Shown piece after piece: positions 22,725 to 34,205 of a DNA stretch of 64,000 nt (its first letter is position 1; each line of letters opens with the position of its first letter). The stretch is from Nilaparvata lugens (taxonomy: Eukaryota; Arthropoda; Insecta; Hemiptera; Delphacidae). The notes beneath the pieces are model-generated. The model was given only the letters and a program-made list of their open reading frames with translations, did not search any database and had not been told where the DNA came from. The DNA lies in contig NC_052518.1 of assembly GCF_014356525.2 (NCBI RefSeq), positions 4,506,162 to 4,570,161 of the forward strand. Direction: 5' to 3'. Position numbers and translations under genes: made by a program.

Positions 22725-22815
22725 TGACGTAAACGGTTCCAATGAATGACAATATTCGGCCGTTTGATTCAGATTTGTCCGATCCAACGGCCGAACGGAT
22801 TGGTTGAATACGGTT
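22725..22815. repeat. Dispersed repeat downstream of MADF copy 2
   Basis: Matches 12729-12860, sharing 'aacggttcca', 'attcggccg' and 'cggttgaatacgg'-like motifs. Spacing from the MADF exon is similar in both copies, so exon and repeat moved as one unit. Confidence 0.6.
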
Positions 22816-22903
22816 CGGTGATTTTCACATTAAAATGTTATTCTTGCAAACTGGATTCTTCTGATATATACCTGACAGATTCAATTTTATTTCTTCACAG
22901 ATA

Positions 22904-23090
22904 GTATTATAAATCTGCTCTGACCTAAGCAGCTATAGCATGAAACCATTGAAGTAAATCTCGTGGACTTGAATAATTCTCTATCTCAACAGGTAGTATA
23001 TTATATAATCTGCCGAGTCACATATTAATTTGTCCTGAGCAGCTTTAGCATGGAACCATTCTAGTGGAATTTGTGGATTTGAATAAGCTT
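22904..23090. repeat. Diverged tandem duplication, ~95-bp unit
   Basis: 'agcagctatagcatgaaacca' near 22930 recurs as 'agcagctttagcatggaacca' near 23040, with flanking 'tggacttgaataa' and 'tggatttgaataa'. Confidence 0.6.
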
Positions 23091-23099
23091 TAATTGAAT

Positions 23100-24489
23100 C
23101 TACACTGAGAGTTGATTGCCACATGTGAGCTGGGATTATTAAAACTTGATGAATTAATACCTATGCAGAATCAGCGATTGAATTAGGATTCAAAAAGATG
23201 TGGTCGAACAAAATTTATCATCAATTATACAATTTAGGTATTAAACCTGCATACCCTTCAATTCTCCAAATGCATTGAGACCAATCTCTGCATTAAGCTT
23301 ATCATTGACAGTGATCAATTGTTAATTCTAGATGCTACAACAAAGAACAGTGGTTCATCAATTAGAGATAGAAATTCAATTCAGATTCGGAATGACCGCG
23401 TATTCATTTGTAAGTTTTCACCATTGTACCTGTATCCACATAATTGAAATTCACGGCGAACAATGATAATTTTAATCCAGATTACTATCGAATTATCAAA
23501 TGATTGAACTGGAAATTCCTAATCTAATTGATGCAGGTATATTGAATGCTCTTTGAATTGCCATTATTGTACAGAGTTTCAATAGATGAATTTTCGTGTA
23601 TTAATCCTATTACTTGAATAATCCAGATTATTTCGAGTCCCATTGTCAGAGAAATTATCTTTTCAATCTAACACTTCATGACATGAACCTAGTGAACCGT
23701 ATTTACCGATTAATAATCCCTCGAAATAATAATCCGATTTCAATTATGAAACTCATGTTCGCCTTTTGTTAAAGATAATTGTACTCTTCTCGCAGCGATT
23801 ATCCCAGGCCAGAGAGAAATCCTAGTACAAAAGATCATTTATCATGTGGTGAAATCACATCCATCAATATTCGAATTGGTTTAATATGAATTTGATTATT
23901 GGTTCCATTTGCAGGAAAAGATAGAAAGCATGATTTCATCAAGTTGGGCTTCATTAAATTTATTATCCTCATCTTAGCATCAAGCTGTAGAGTAGGGGAA
24001 AGCAGTTCTCATAAAATCAGGCACAATATTGAGATTACAGATCAATGTAGAGAAAATGTCTGCAGAATAGTCTTCGGAATGAATGTTTGGATAATGTTGA
24101 TCAGAAATCGACATTCTTTCAAGTAATAATATTAAACAACGAGTTTGGTAAATTTTGTTACGAATTCGTTGGAATCGAAGAACAATCAATATGATAAAGA
24201 CTGTTAAATTTTACCAGTTTTGCCTGCATTCAACGAATCATGGAAATTTTGTCAGTTGGAAATACGTGTTGAGTATATCGTCTGGAGTGGAAATTCGAGC
24301 ATGCATGTACAAACATACTTGTGGATGAGAAGACCATTGCACTATCATGAGTAAACCAAAGTTTGAAACAAATCTCCAGCTTTGAAATCATGTATATATC
24401 TTTCGAAATATCAACTCTGCAGCTCTAAATTTGATATCAGGCCACTTCTGTGCGTTAAAATGTGGAAGGACATAGATACATCCATTTTT
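23100..24489. other. No gene seen
   Basis: AT-rich, with no recognisable protein similarity and no repeats paired within the window. A 75-codon frame at 23899-24126 has no supporting features. Confidence 0.45.
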
Positions 24490-24623
24490 ACTTTCCTTGC
24501 CCTATTGCCATAGGTAAGGAAAGTATTGCTTTCCGAAAAAAATTAAGGTACCCCAATTTTTAAATTTCTATATGTTTCAAGGTCTCCTGAGGCCTTTTGG
24601 GTATTGGTTTTTGTGTACTGGTC

Positions 24624-24691
<68 letters not shown>

Positions 24692-25345
24692 AGTGTATGT
24701 GCGTCTGTGTACACGATATCTCATCTCCCAATTAACGGAATGACTTGAAATTTGGAACTTAAGGTCCTTACGATATAAGTATCCGACACGAACAATTTCG
24801 ATCTGATGCAATTCAAAATGGCGGCTAAAATGGCGAAAATGTTGTCAAAAATAGGGTTTTTTGCAATTTTCTCGAAAACGGCTCCAACGATTTTGATCAA
24901 ATTCATACCTAAAATAGTCATCGATAAGCTCTATCAACTGCCACAAGTCCCATATCTGTAAAAATTTCAGGAGCTCCGCCATATCAATGCAGATAGATTC
25001 CCAATTATCAGGCTTCAGATACAATTGAAACGAAAAAAATCAAGTGGAGTAGATTGAGCATGAAAATCTCTACAATTAATGTTCAGTAACATTTTCACCT
25101 AAAATTGAAAATAAGCTTTTAATTCGAGAAAATGTGATTATTCAATTGCAAATTATTGTTGATTCTATTAAATCATTCACTATGAAGAGATAGCAGACCT
25201 CATGTGTGTCTCCAGCGTTATTGCCCTGTCACCAGCTGGCTCAAATCTTTGAATAGTAGACTTGAGATGCGCGGGAACACTAGCGTCAGGCGATCAATTT
25301 TCATAACGGCAAGGAAAGTTGTGTGAGTGCGCCACACCAGATTTT
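24490..25345 (+). repeat. Family L repeat, copy A, with (GT)n
   Basis: About 850 bp, nearly colinear with 32675-33515. Ends are ACTTTCCTTGCC on the left and GGCAAGGAAAGT (to 25319) plus 'gtgtgagtgcgccacaccag' on the right. The left end also forms its own hairpin with AGGTAAGGAAAGT at 24511. A (GT)n run at about 24631-24690 sits at the same internal place in both copies. A third, inverted and diverged copy lies at 53691-54584. I see no protein. ORFs through the GT run are artefacts. Confidence 0.75.
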
Positions 25346-25401
25346 TCATGAATGAAAGCCAACTTGAAGCATCGCAGATATTCAGAAAAAATATACATCA
25401 T

Positions 25402-25650
25402 AGGAGAGGCCGTAGTCGAGTGGATCAGATGCTTCATGATTCAGAGGCCTGGGTTCAAATCCTGGCCCAAGCAAGATATTCATTTTGGGCCACTCCCGTG
25501 TTTCGGATGGACATGTCAAGACATCGGTCCCGGATGCTTAAAAAGCAGTCGTTAGGTCATGTCAGAGGCCCTGAAATTGATCAGTTGCGACCTGAAAACT
25601 CTGACACCATACCTCAGCCAGCCAGGTCACTCGATATTAACAAATGAAAC
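25402..25650 (+). mobile_element. tRNA-derived SINE
   Basis: The head has RNA polymerase III promoter boxes in the right order and spacing: A box TAGTCGAGTGG at 25413-25423 and B box GGTTCAAATCC at 25452-25462. The first 70 bases resemble a tRNA. The body continues with 'gtttcggatggacatgtc' to about 25650. It lies 56 bp downstream of the family L copy. No clear target duplication was found. It is not a functional tRNA, because the acceptor stem does not close. Confidence 0.65.
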
Positions 25651-25767
25651 CAGAAGTGGTACTTGGAGTGGTACTCAGATTCTACAAGCAAGTTTGTTTT
25701 AATATTAAAATTGGATCAAATATTGTAAACTAGGTTAATAACAACACTTCTATAGTTCAATTAATAA

Positions 25768-25974
25768 TTGACCGAGCGGAGTGAGGTCTAAGATTCAAGT
25801 CGACACTCTTGCATTCCTCTCATGTGATTTATGTTTTCATATGTATGTTTATATTCATGTATATATTAATTTTCCGCATTTACGGCGAAACGCGGCTATA
25901 GATTTTAATGAAATTTGACAGGTATGCTCCTTTTTGAATTGAGCGTCGACGTATATATATATATATATATATAT
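25768..25974 (+). repeat. Dispersed repeat ending in (TA)n
   Basis: A block beginning 'accgagcggagtgagg', with 'ttccgcatttacggcgaaa' and 'gcgtcgacg', ends in a (TA)10 run. I recall it as a common insect intergenic repeat; no second copy was found in this window. Confidence 0.4.
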
Positions 25975-25979
25975 TTCTT

Positions 25980-26460
25980 TTTAAATTCTGCATTTTAAGG
26001 ATGATATAGAAGAAAAAGGAACATCATTCACACGCCAATATTACCGTAAAAATCAGACTATAAAAATGATTCATCATAAATCAGGTGTTGAGTGGATTAT
26101 TGATTGCATGCAATGACGCATGCAATTGATAACTCAAAGTAACATAGTATTTTCTCTCGATCTTTCTCTGCTTTCAACTCAATCAGTCAAAACATGACTA
26201 AACATGACAACTCAATCAAATCATGAGAATATTGATGATAGTAGTTGTTTAGAACAGATGATTAGCATTGTTGATACACCAACCCAAACAGCAATTAGTC
26301 GTTTTTACACCGATATTTCACCGACACGACAGGACAGGACAGAGTTTAATCTGATGGACAGTGTTAGAGGAAGCTGTGGCTTATAACTGCGCGAGGTCTA
26401 CTGTTCACAGAACTACTATTTTAAATAGCTCCATGAGTATATAGTAGAATCATGAGTGAT
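25980..26460. other. No gene seen
   Basis: AT-rich; a 60-codon frame at 26204-26386 is unsupported. Confidence 0.45.
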
Positions 26461-26469
26461 TTTTTATTA

Positions 26470-26660
26470 TTTAACGAAAATCCTAAATAAATGCTGTAAA
26501 TCACCCCGAATACTTCTGCTACTGCAGACATTGACAACAGGGTTAACAGCTAGATGGAAATTCGATGAGAACTACTATCCAAGAATTAGTTGCCAGCCCG
26601 GGAATCAAACCCCCAATTGCTAGTCACAAATGCTTACCCTCACACCAAACTGACAATCTC
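26470..26660 (-). mobile_element. Second tRNA-derived SINE, minus strand
   Basis: On the minus strand the B-box-like GGTTTGATTCC (26601-26611) follows an A-box-like TGGTGTGAGGG region (26638-26650). After it comes the body with 'ttctcatcgaatttccatc', then 'gctgttaaccctgttgtc' to about 26470. The A box is a weak match, so this is less certain than the SINE at 25402. Confidence 0.5.
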
Positions 26661-26719
26661 TGGATAGCAGCGCTCATTTTATACGAAGCCATAGCGGCCA
26701 ACCAGTTACAGATGGAATC

Positions 26720-28060
26720 AAATAGAGAATGCATTTATTCAAATAAATTTGATTACATTATTCTGTAAGTGATTTTTCCATTGTTTTAGCGAAATATGAC
26801 TGATTTTATTCCGATTCGGTTTGAGTGAACTTGGTTTCACACTATCTGACTTCGCAACTGTTTTTGTAATTATATTTGAAGGGGATTGGCTGTAAAGTGA
26901 TTGTGTTGGCTGATGAACATGAATATTCATCAGCTGAGTCTGAACTCAATGAAGTGCGCTGCTGGCTGGTTACAACAAACACAACAGTATCGCAATAATT
27001 ATCATCATGGTGGGATGTTGAATGTATAGAACCGTCAGTGTCATCAATCTTAGTCTGCATCGATCGATGCATTTTTTATGGCAGCTGTAAAGTGAACGAG
27101 CTGCAAACAGCGGCACAGCCCTTGTTATTCTTAAAGACAACAGATCTCTCCCTCACACTGTCTCTCTCTCTCTCTCAGCTGCCTCCTTCTGCGTTGAAAG
27201 CATTTTATTAGAGAATCACTCTCGTCTCAGAATAGGAGTCTTCCCCTTTATATTTTTGTGCTTCACGAATGGCAGCGCTTTTTCGTGTGATCATCAAATT
27301 CTAAGGATGATCGAACAGTGAATTATTATGATCATGAGTAGGGGACCGAGGATAACACAATAATCATCGACTAGCTGTAGCCTATACACCTAAATTGAAT
27401 CAGGTCCGTGAGGAGTATTTTGAACATTCGTTTTCTTATAGTTTTCCCTCGAATGTTCATCACAAAAATCCAATCCAATACTAGCTCGTCAATCAAAAGC
27501 TCTCAAGATATCTGGGTAGTAAAAAGGTATCCCAATACAATTTGAAATGATCAAGTCCCTATCTTGATGTAGGTCATTAATGCTGTACTTTGTTCAGCTC
27601 TTATCTCCATTTTATTGGTCATCAACCTATACTTGTTTTCAGTCCTGCATTTTTATTGTGCTGTTTCGTCAGTTTGACATTGAGTTTGTAGGTCATAGGT
27701 GGTCATATAAGCTAATGCCTGACCTTGGTCACGTGACTGTTCGTTCCTTGAGTAAAGACTTGTGAATTACTTCATAACTCAAGTTATTTATAGTTAGTAG
27801 TTTTGTTTATTGCATGTTTTATGACTACTCTGGGATATTTATCGACTATTGACGTTGCTTATAACTTGATTGTTCCATGACAATAAATAAATATATATTT
27901 ATTAATATAAAAAATATTTATTCAAGCCAAGACTTGTGAATAATCCTGTAGCTCACTATGAAAATAAAGAAAAGATAGCATAAGTAAAGAGGAAGCTCTA
28001 TAATACAGTTTCTGTGTAGTTGAGAGGTAGATATAATGGTAATATAAATCCATATCAGAT
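26720..28060. other. No gene seen; short (TC)n
   Basis: Contains a (TC)n tract at 27158-27177 followed by AGCTGCC, which resembles a 3' splice site, but no coding sequence follows. The rest is AT-rich. Confidence 0.45.
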
Positions 28061-28327
28061 AAAAAGACTAAGAAATTATCAAAAACCACAGATTATATTG
28101 AAAGTAGAAAGACCGGTTTCAGTTGTTACACCATTGTCAATCTCTGATAACCTGGAACTAAATACAAGAGCAGCAGAGTTGAACTAGTGGCTGAGTACCG
28201 CCATTGGTCAAGGACATGAACGCCTGCCATTGGCCCAGCTAGACACTCTCCTCCCACTTAACAGTGCCCCTAATAGAAACGTCACAAAATGGCGGTTTAA
28301 GCAAAAGTCTTGCCATGATAACAAAAG
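28061..28327. repeat. Family H repeat, single arm
   Basis: About 265 bp matching the left part of the foldback at 54869-55647, including 'agagcagcaga' and 'cgcctgccattggcccagc'. The opposite arm is missing here. Confidence 0.7.
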
Positions 28328-28376
28328 CTTTATAATATAGTAAGTGAGATAAGTACTTACTTCATATTATATTATA

Positions 28377-29070
28377 CAGAGTGGGTGAAAAGTCCGAGAA
28401 CGGCTTAATATCTCATACATAAAGGTAATTTGACGGTGGGTGTGATTGGGGATCCTACTCAAATTGGAAAAACTACTTTACAATGACTATAAAAATCTGG
28501 TTCGCCATCTTGGATCCGCCATATTGAATGCAATTTCATTTTTTAAATAGGAAGGTGGTCATGCGATGCATGATTTCGATAGGGAATTTCAAGAAAAAAT
28601 GAATGGCGGAAATCGCATATCGATATCTCAAACCGTTTCGGAAATATTCACATTATCAATCAATACTATTCAAAGCAGTAAAGAGAGAAAAAAGTATGAG
28701 AACGGGTTGATATCTCATAAAAAGAAGTGATTCCAAGGTGAGTGTGATTGGGGATGTTACTAAATTGAAAATACTACTTGAATATGACTTTAAAAATCTG
28801 GTCCGCCATCTTGGATCCGCCATTTTGAATGCAATTTTATTTTTTTACATAGTAAGTTGGTCATGTGATACATAATTTCCATACGGAATTTCAAAAAAAA
28901 TAATTAATGGCGAAAACCGCACATCTATATCTCAAATCGTTTAGAAATACTCATGTATTTCATTTCTGATTTGCATGGTACTGATTGATAATGTGTATAT
29001 ATTATCTTCTGAACGGTTTGCGATATCGATGTGTGGTTTTCGCCATTCATTTTTTCTTGAAATTCCGATA
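28377..29070 (+). mobile_element. Tc1/mariner-like foldback (family F), copy 1, truncated
   Basis: Starts CAGAGTGGGTGAAAAGTC directly after TA. The first 300 bp recur in diverged direct form at about 28690-28990, and then part of the inverted right arm appears (about 29000-29070) before truncation. Relatives lie at 31646-32052 and 63693-64000. Internal 'gccatcttggatccgcca' is a family landmark. The TA flank suggests Tc1/mariner superfamily; no transposase is present. Confidence 0.65.
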
Positions 29071-29261
29071 AATTGGATAAAAAAATGTTTATTTCCCAAG
29101 AAAATGAAACTACTACATCAATTACAGAGAATATTAGATAAATTACAATTACATACTACAGTTAATTACAATAAAAAACTCTTTTAATATGTTCTCTACA
29201 TGTTAAAGTGTTTTCTGTGTGGGAATCGACCTACTCCACTATGACGTACCATGTTCTAGAG

Positions 29262-30093
29262 CAGTGGTCGCCAAACAGTCGATCGCGAGCTACCGGTAGC
29301 TCGTGGGGTAGTTTTTGGTAGCTCACAGAAATGCTCTTGCGAAAGAATGTTATCCAGTTTGAATATAAACACTTTCCCAGTCTGAAGAAAATCAATGACG
29401 AGAAAAATCCTCCACAGCACCGCAGCAATAGCCAAGAATACATTACAATTCTTTCAGACTTGAGACAACAGTTTGATCAACGATTTCAAGATTTTAAAAG
29501 CATATCAAATATGGTACAATTCATCAACTCTCTTTTGTAGAGATCTATGCAGTAGATTTTGCAGCTTGTGTTGTACAAAATTTTGGTGGAGATCAGGCTT
29601 CAGTTGAAATGGAATTTTGTGGATTTTCAAAATGGTCTCTCAGATAAAACTGGAAATATTTGGCCTCAAGTCTCCAAAAATTATCCAAATATTATTCAAG
29701 TTGCATTGAGGTTGAAAGCTATGTTCAGCTGTACTTACTTGAGTGAAGCATCTTTTTCAAGTATGAAATTCATGAGAAATCTATATAGGAACAGACTGAC
29801 TGATGAACATTTGGACAACTGAATCAAAATGGCGGCTACAAAATACACTCCAAACATCAAGAAAATACTTGATGACCAAAAAGAGTAGCCTACATTCCAC
29901 TGCTCTCATATTGAGATGTACATTTCAACTTTTGTTATACTTTTTACTATGAGATAAGTAGATTTCAATACCAGAAATGTATCTCTATAGGCAATAAAAG
30001 ATACTTTCTTCAGTCTAACATCCCTTTGGTAGCTCACTAGAAGTTTTATAGATGCTTTTCTAGCTCACATGCTCATCAGTTTGGCAACCATTG
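29262..30093 (+). mobile_element. Internally deleted hAT transposon with TSD
   Basis: The left end CAGTGGTCGCCAAACAG and the inverted right end (complement of CAGTTTGGCAACCATTG) form imperfect 17-bp TIRs. They are flanked by TTCTAGAG (29254-29261) and TTCTACAG (30094-30101), an 8-bp duplication with one mismatch. Subterminal 'tagctc' repeats flank the coding relic at 29331-29888. At 832 bp it is far shorter than an autonomous hAT element. Confidence 0.85.
29331..29888 (+). pseudogene. hAT transposase, C-terminal part with dimerisation region, broken
   Basis: The first open stretch (29331-29540) reads KHFPSLKKIND ... LRQQFDQRFQDF, as in the catalytic-helical part of hAT transposases. A frameshift gives DFAACVVQNFGGDQ in another frame. 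The frame then returns for YPNIIQVALRLKAMFSCTYL, EASFSSMKFMRNLYRNRL and TDEHLDN, the hAT dimerisation signature. A stop at 29820 and 'MAATKYTPNIKKIL' close it at 29888. The DNA-binding zinc finger and the N-terminal catalytic part are deleted. It most resembles hAT proteins related to host ZBED/GTF2I-repeat-type genes; that placement is from memory. Confidence 0.8.
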
Positions 30094-30245
30094 TTCTACA
30101 GTAAAGAATATAAGAACTATCCCATGTTTGTCAATGTTCCAAATTTCAAGCAAATTTTCTGTTAATTCAAGCTGATTACTTTCGACTACTGATAATGGTT
30201 ATTGATAAACCATAAGAGTCATCAAATTGATATCCATTTATAGTA

Positions 30246-30695
30246 TCTTACGTAACAAGGATGGGAAGGGGCCTTTTGCAGGCGATAATGATATTTCTAG
30301 TCGAGGCGTTAGCCGAAACTAGAATTCCATTTGAGCACTGCAAAAGACATTCACGTCCAAGTAACGTACACTATTTTTTGTCATGGTCATTCAATTCTAG
30401 CTGTTTTCCATGCATGAAATCAATCCTGTAAACAGCTGTTTGCAGAGCAAATAAACATACCATTCTCATTACTCTACTGTAATTATACCATATGGTTTTC
30501 TCTACAGTCGAGTATGTTTCCAAGTTCCGAAATAGGAACAGCAAAACTGCTACAAAAAACCACCTTCAGCGCTCCAGGTGGAAGTTTTGTCAACTTTCAC
30601 AAAAATCCTGATTTGGAATTTGTAAACTAGGTTGTAGAATGCATTAGTAACGTCAGCACTAGCAGATAATGTTTTCTATTTCTCAATTATTCTTC
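30246..30695 (+). mobile_element. Family G element, left part
   Basis: The left terminus (TATCTTACGTAACAAGG) matches the inverted right terminus of the element at 58450-58926. It contains the 28-bp hairpin TCTAGTCGAGGC...GAAACTAGA at 30296-30322 and body landmarks 'ctccaggtggaagttttgtc' and 'ttgtaaactagg'. It is cut by the MITE at 30700. Confidence 0.65.
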
Positions 30696-30699
30696 TTTA

Positions 30700-30936
30700 A
30701 GGTGCGTACAGACTGTCGCTCTGCTCCGCAACCGAACGTCACTCCAGCAGAGCGATTGATGATCGACCGGCGAGCAACAGTGGTTCGACCGGGGAACGCG
30801 AGAAGATCTACCATCTTCCGTAACGTTCATGATGGGTGCGTGGGCGGTGCGACTGTGGTTCGATGGTGGTACGAGGGCGGTACGAGGGAGGAGCGTGCTC
30901 GGTGCGGGTTAGAAGCACGAATATGTGTACGCAGCT
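30700..30936 (-). mobile_element. PIF/Harbinger-like MITE, copy 3
   Basis: 237 bp, inverted relative to copies 1 and 2: AGGTGCGTACAGA to TGTACGCAGCT, with a perfect TTA duplication (30697-30699 and 30937-30939). A 93-codon frame through it is a by-product of GC-rich DNA. Confidence 0.85.
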
Positions 30937-30944
30937 TTAAATTA

Positions 30945-31640
30945 TTGTAACAAAAAATAGTATTATTATGCTATGTTTTCTGTATGCTATAACTCACCAG
31001 TTTTCTTCGATCTAGAATCATCTTCTTGTTTAGAATATAAAGATATTTCTATATTTTCTTACTCCTCCAAATCTGTAAGAGGATGTAATTTGTAATTTTA
31101 TAATAATGAAATATCATACAGTAAGGTTTCTGCTATAATGTCTGTGAAAAAAGATAGAAGAGCAGCGTTGCCGATCGATCCCTGCCTAGCCTCTGCCTTT
31201 TCTGAAAGATAGATGATACTGGTATATCTGATATAATATATATATGAGAACACTCATATATCGTAGGTATGAAATCTTAATAAAATTGAAGTAATGTCAT
31301 TAACTGTATCATAATATCCTTGATTCGTTAATGAGTTAAAAATATATTAATTTATATATAGTACTTTCATAAAGTTAAGTGAACAACCAACACCCCTTCC
31401 AGGTTAAACTACTTAAACTATTTAAAACTATATTAATATTAAAACTATTTGTATTTTGGCGAAATAAAGTTTCTTTCTCTCTTTCTTTCTATTTGAGACT
31501 ATGTGTAACCTTTTCTAAATCTGAGAGAGGAATAGCACAAGGTTACCTTATTTTTTCTCTCCCTATCATTTTTATGATGTACTCATTGTATGAATCAATA
31601 AGTAGTGCTAGTGCTAAATAGACTTTGAGGTAAATGAATA
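30945..31640. other. No gene; repeat fragments and a LINE tail
   Basis: Includes a decayed family B fragment (about 31130-31245) and a LINE-type 3' end with 'ggcgaaataaagtttctttct' at 31456-31490. A block at 31500-31620 is shared with 41980-42060 ('atagcacaaggttacctt'). Confidence 0.5.
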
Positions 31641-31645
31641 ATATA

Positions 31646-32052
31646 AAGGATGGGTGAAAAGTCCGAGGACGGCTTAATATAATATCATACACAAAAGTTA
31701 TTTGACGGTGAGTGTGTTTGGGGATCCTACTCAAATTGAAAATACTACTTTACTATGACTTAAAAGATTTGGTCTGAACGGTTTTATCTTCTGAACGGTT
31801 TGAGATATCGATATGTAGTTTTCACCAATCATTTTTTCTTGAAATTTTGTATCGAAATCATGTATTGCATGACCATCTTCCTTTTTAAAGAAAAAGTTGC
31901 ATTCAATATGGCGGATCCAAGATGGCGGACCAGATTTTTGAAGTCATAGTAGAGTAGTATCTTCATTTGAGTTGGATCCCCAATCACACCCATCATCAAT
32001 ATACCTTCGTGTATGAGATATCAAGCCGTTCTCTGACTTTTCACCCACTCTG
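31646..32052. mobile_element. Tc1/mariner-like foldback (family F), copy 2
   Basis: About 407 bp, with arms ATGGGTGAAAAGTCCGAGGA on the left and the complement near 32030-32052, ending CACTCTG then TA. The centre has the diverged 'gatatcgatatgtag' block. MITE copy 4 lies 28 bp downstream. Confidence 0.7.
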
Positions 32053-32080
32053 TATGTTAGATTTCTACATGTAGTTCTTA

Positions 32081-32328
32081 AGGTGCGTACAGACTTTCGC
32101 TCTGCTCCGCAACCGAACGTCACTCCAGCAGAGCGATTGATGATCGACCGGGGAACAACAGTGGTTCGACCGGGGAACGCGAGAAGATCTAACATCTTTC
32201 GTAACGTTCATGATGGGTGCGACTGCAGAGCGGAGGCGGAGCGACTGCGGTGCGATGGAGGAACGAGGGCGGTACGAGGGCGGAGCGTGCTCGGTGCGGG
32301 TTGGAAGCGCGTATATGTGTACGCAGCT
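32081..32328 (-). mobile_element. PIF/Harbinger-like MITE, copy 4
   Basis: 248 bp, AGGTGCGTACAGA to TGTACGCAGCT, perfect TTA duplication (32078-32080 and 32329-32331). Its centre differs from copy 3 by indels in the GC-rich part. Confidence 0.85.
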
Positions 32329-32674
32329 TTACAGCCACTGCAGTGCATCAGGTGTACAATTGAAGAGCTCTGTAGCACCTTAAAACCTATACATTCGTGG
32401 AGAATATGTCTCATGCTCTGGTTATCTGCTCCGCCTTCGCATACGGCATTCTCTGATGTGATATTAATACTTTTCAAAATAATCAATAATTGATATTTTA
32501 AGTGATTATTACATTTTATTCGTCAAGATGATATATTTTAGCAATGATTGAATAAACAATTTCCATAATTGAGTCTGAATCTCATGTTGATCATATTTCT
32601 ACATTGTTAAAAACAATCTGGCAACGTTGCGGAGCTCCAGAAGGATTGCCTGACTGAAGGATCGATTTGTTGTT

Positions 32675-32830
32675 ACTTTCCTTGCCCTATTATCGTAGGT
32701 AAGGAATGTATTGCTTTCCGAAAAAAATTAAGGTACCCCAATTTCTAAATTTCTATACGTTTCAAGGTCCCCTGAGTCCAAAAAACTGGTTTTTGGGTAT
32801 TGGTCTGTATGTGTGTGTGTGTGTGTGTGT

Positions 32831-32873
<43 letters not shown>

Positions 32874-33515
32874 TGTGTGTGTGTGTGTGTATGAGTGTAT
32901 GTGCGTCTGTGTACACGATATCTCATCTCCCAATTAACGGAATGACTTGAAATTTGGAACTTAAGGTCCTTTCACTATAAGGATCCGACACGAACAATTT
33001 CGATCAAATGCAATTCAAGATGGCGGCTAAAACAGGGTTTTTCGTGATTTTCTCGGAAACGGCTCCAACGATTTTGATCAAATTCATACTTAAAATAGTC
33101 ATCGATAAGCTCTATCAACTGCCACAAGTCCCATATCTGTAAAAATTTTAGGAGCTCCGCCATATCAATGCAGATAGATTCCCAATTATCAGGCTTCGGA
33201 TACAATTGAAACAAAAAAAATCAAGTGGAGTAGATTGAGCATGGAAATCTCTACAATTAATGTTCAGTAACATTTTCACCTAAAATTGAAAATAAGCGTT
33301 AAATTCGAGAAAATGTGATTATTCAATCGCAAATTATTGTTGATTCTATTAAATCATTCACTATGAAGAGATAGAAGACCCCATGTGTGTCTCCAGCGTT
33401 ATTGCCCTGTCACCAGCTGGCTCAAATAGACTTGAGATGCGCGGGAGCACTAGCGTCAGGTGATCAATTTTCATAACGGCAAGGAAAGTTGTGTGAGTGC
33501 GCCACACCAGATTTT
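32675..33515 (+). repeat. Family L repeat, copy B, with (GT)n
   Basis: Colinear with 24490-25345. The (GT)n run is at about 32811-32892 with two GG interruptions. It shares the 'aatttcgatc', 'gctctatcaactgccacaag' and 'gccacaccag' landmarks. It probably interrupts a decayed family B copy, whose 'ctggcaacgttgcggagc' lies at 32619-32640. Confidence 0.75.
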
Positions 33516-34205
33516 GTAGTATAGCTTACAAAACTTCCTGTGTTGAATGCAACATAAAGTTTTCCTTCTATAAAGCCAAATTCAATGTTCTCAATGTAAT
33601 CTGATTAATCTAAATCAAATTCCAGTAGGCCTAATCGGATTCCATTGTACCATTGGTAATGAATTTCATCACAGGATTGCTTTGAGAGGCCTGAATACCT
33701 TTGCAAGCTCCAGGATTGGGATATCTTAATCAAAGCGAGATGAGATGTGATAGCAGAAACGACCTTCAGCTTTCATCTATGACCATGTTATTAAGTCAAC
33801 ATTACATCACAATAAATCCCAATTGTCTTTTGCAATGATTTTTCAAAAATATAAATACTTTTCAATGTGAACATTATGTGCCGACTTGATCTTTATATCA
33901 CGTTTTCCAATGGTGGTAACATAAACATTATAACTCGGTATCTGATGCTATATTGTGGTCCACGTTTTAATGACAGTGGTGAAAGATAGCAGAACAACGT
34001 TGCCGATCCTCTGTCTTGTCAATACCTTCTATAGACGGTAGCTGATACAGGTTTATTGATGTAATATTAGTTAAAATTCACCTAAATCTTAAAATCTTTT
34101 TCCTTATTTCAGGGGCCTCCATTTCCTAAGCCGTCAAGTTAGTCCTCTTGACGAATTTTCACCTTTTTCACAACAATTCCGCTGTATATTGTACTATTTA
34201 ATTGC

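Noticed and set aside
24543..24811. His/Thr-repeat ORFs, also at 32728-32933
   Set aside because: Translations of the (GT)n run inside family L repeats.
25402..25475. Functional tRNA gene
   Set aside because: A and B boxes are present, but the acceptor stem does not pair and a SINE body follows directly.
30669..30950. 93-codon ORF, with similar ones at 19632, 20957, 31944 and 32083
   Set aside because: Shared because the GC-rich MITE recurs; the frame includes both termini and differs by indels between copies.
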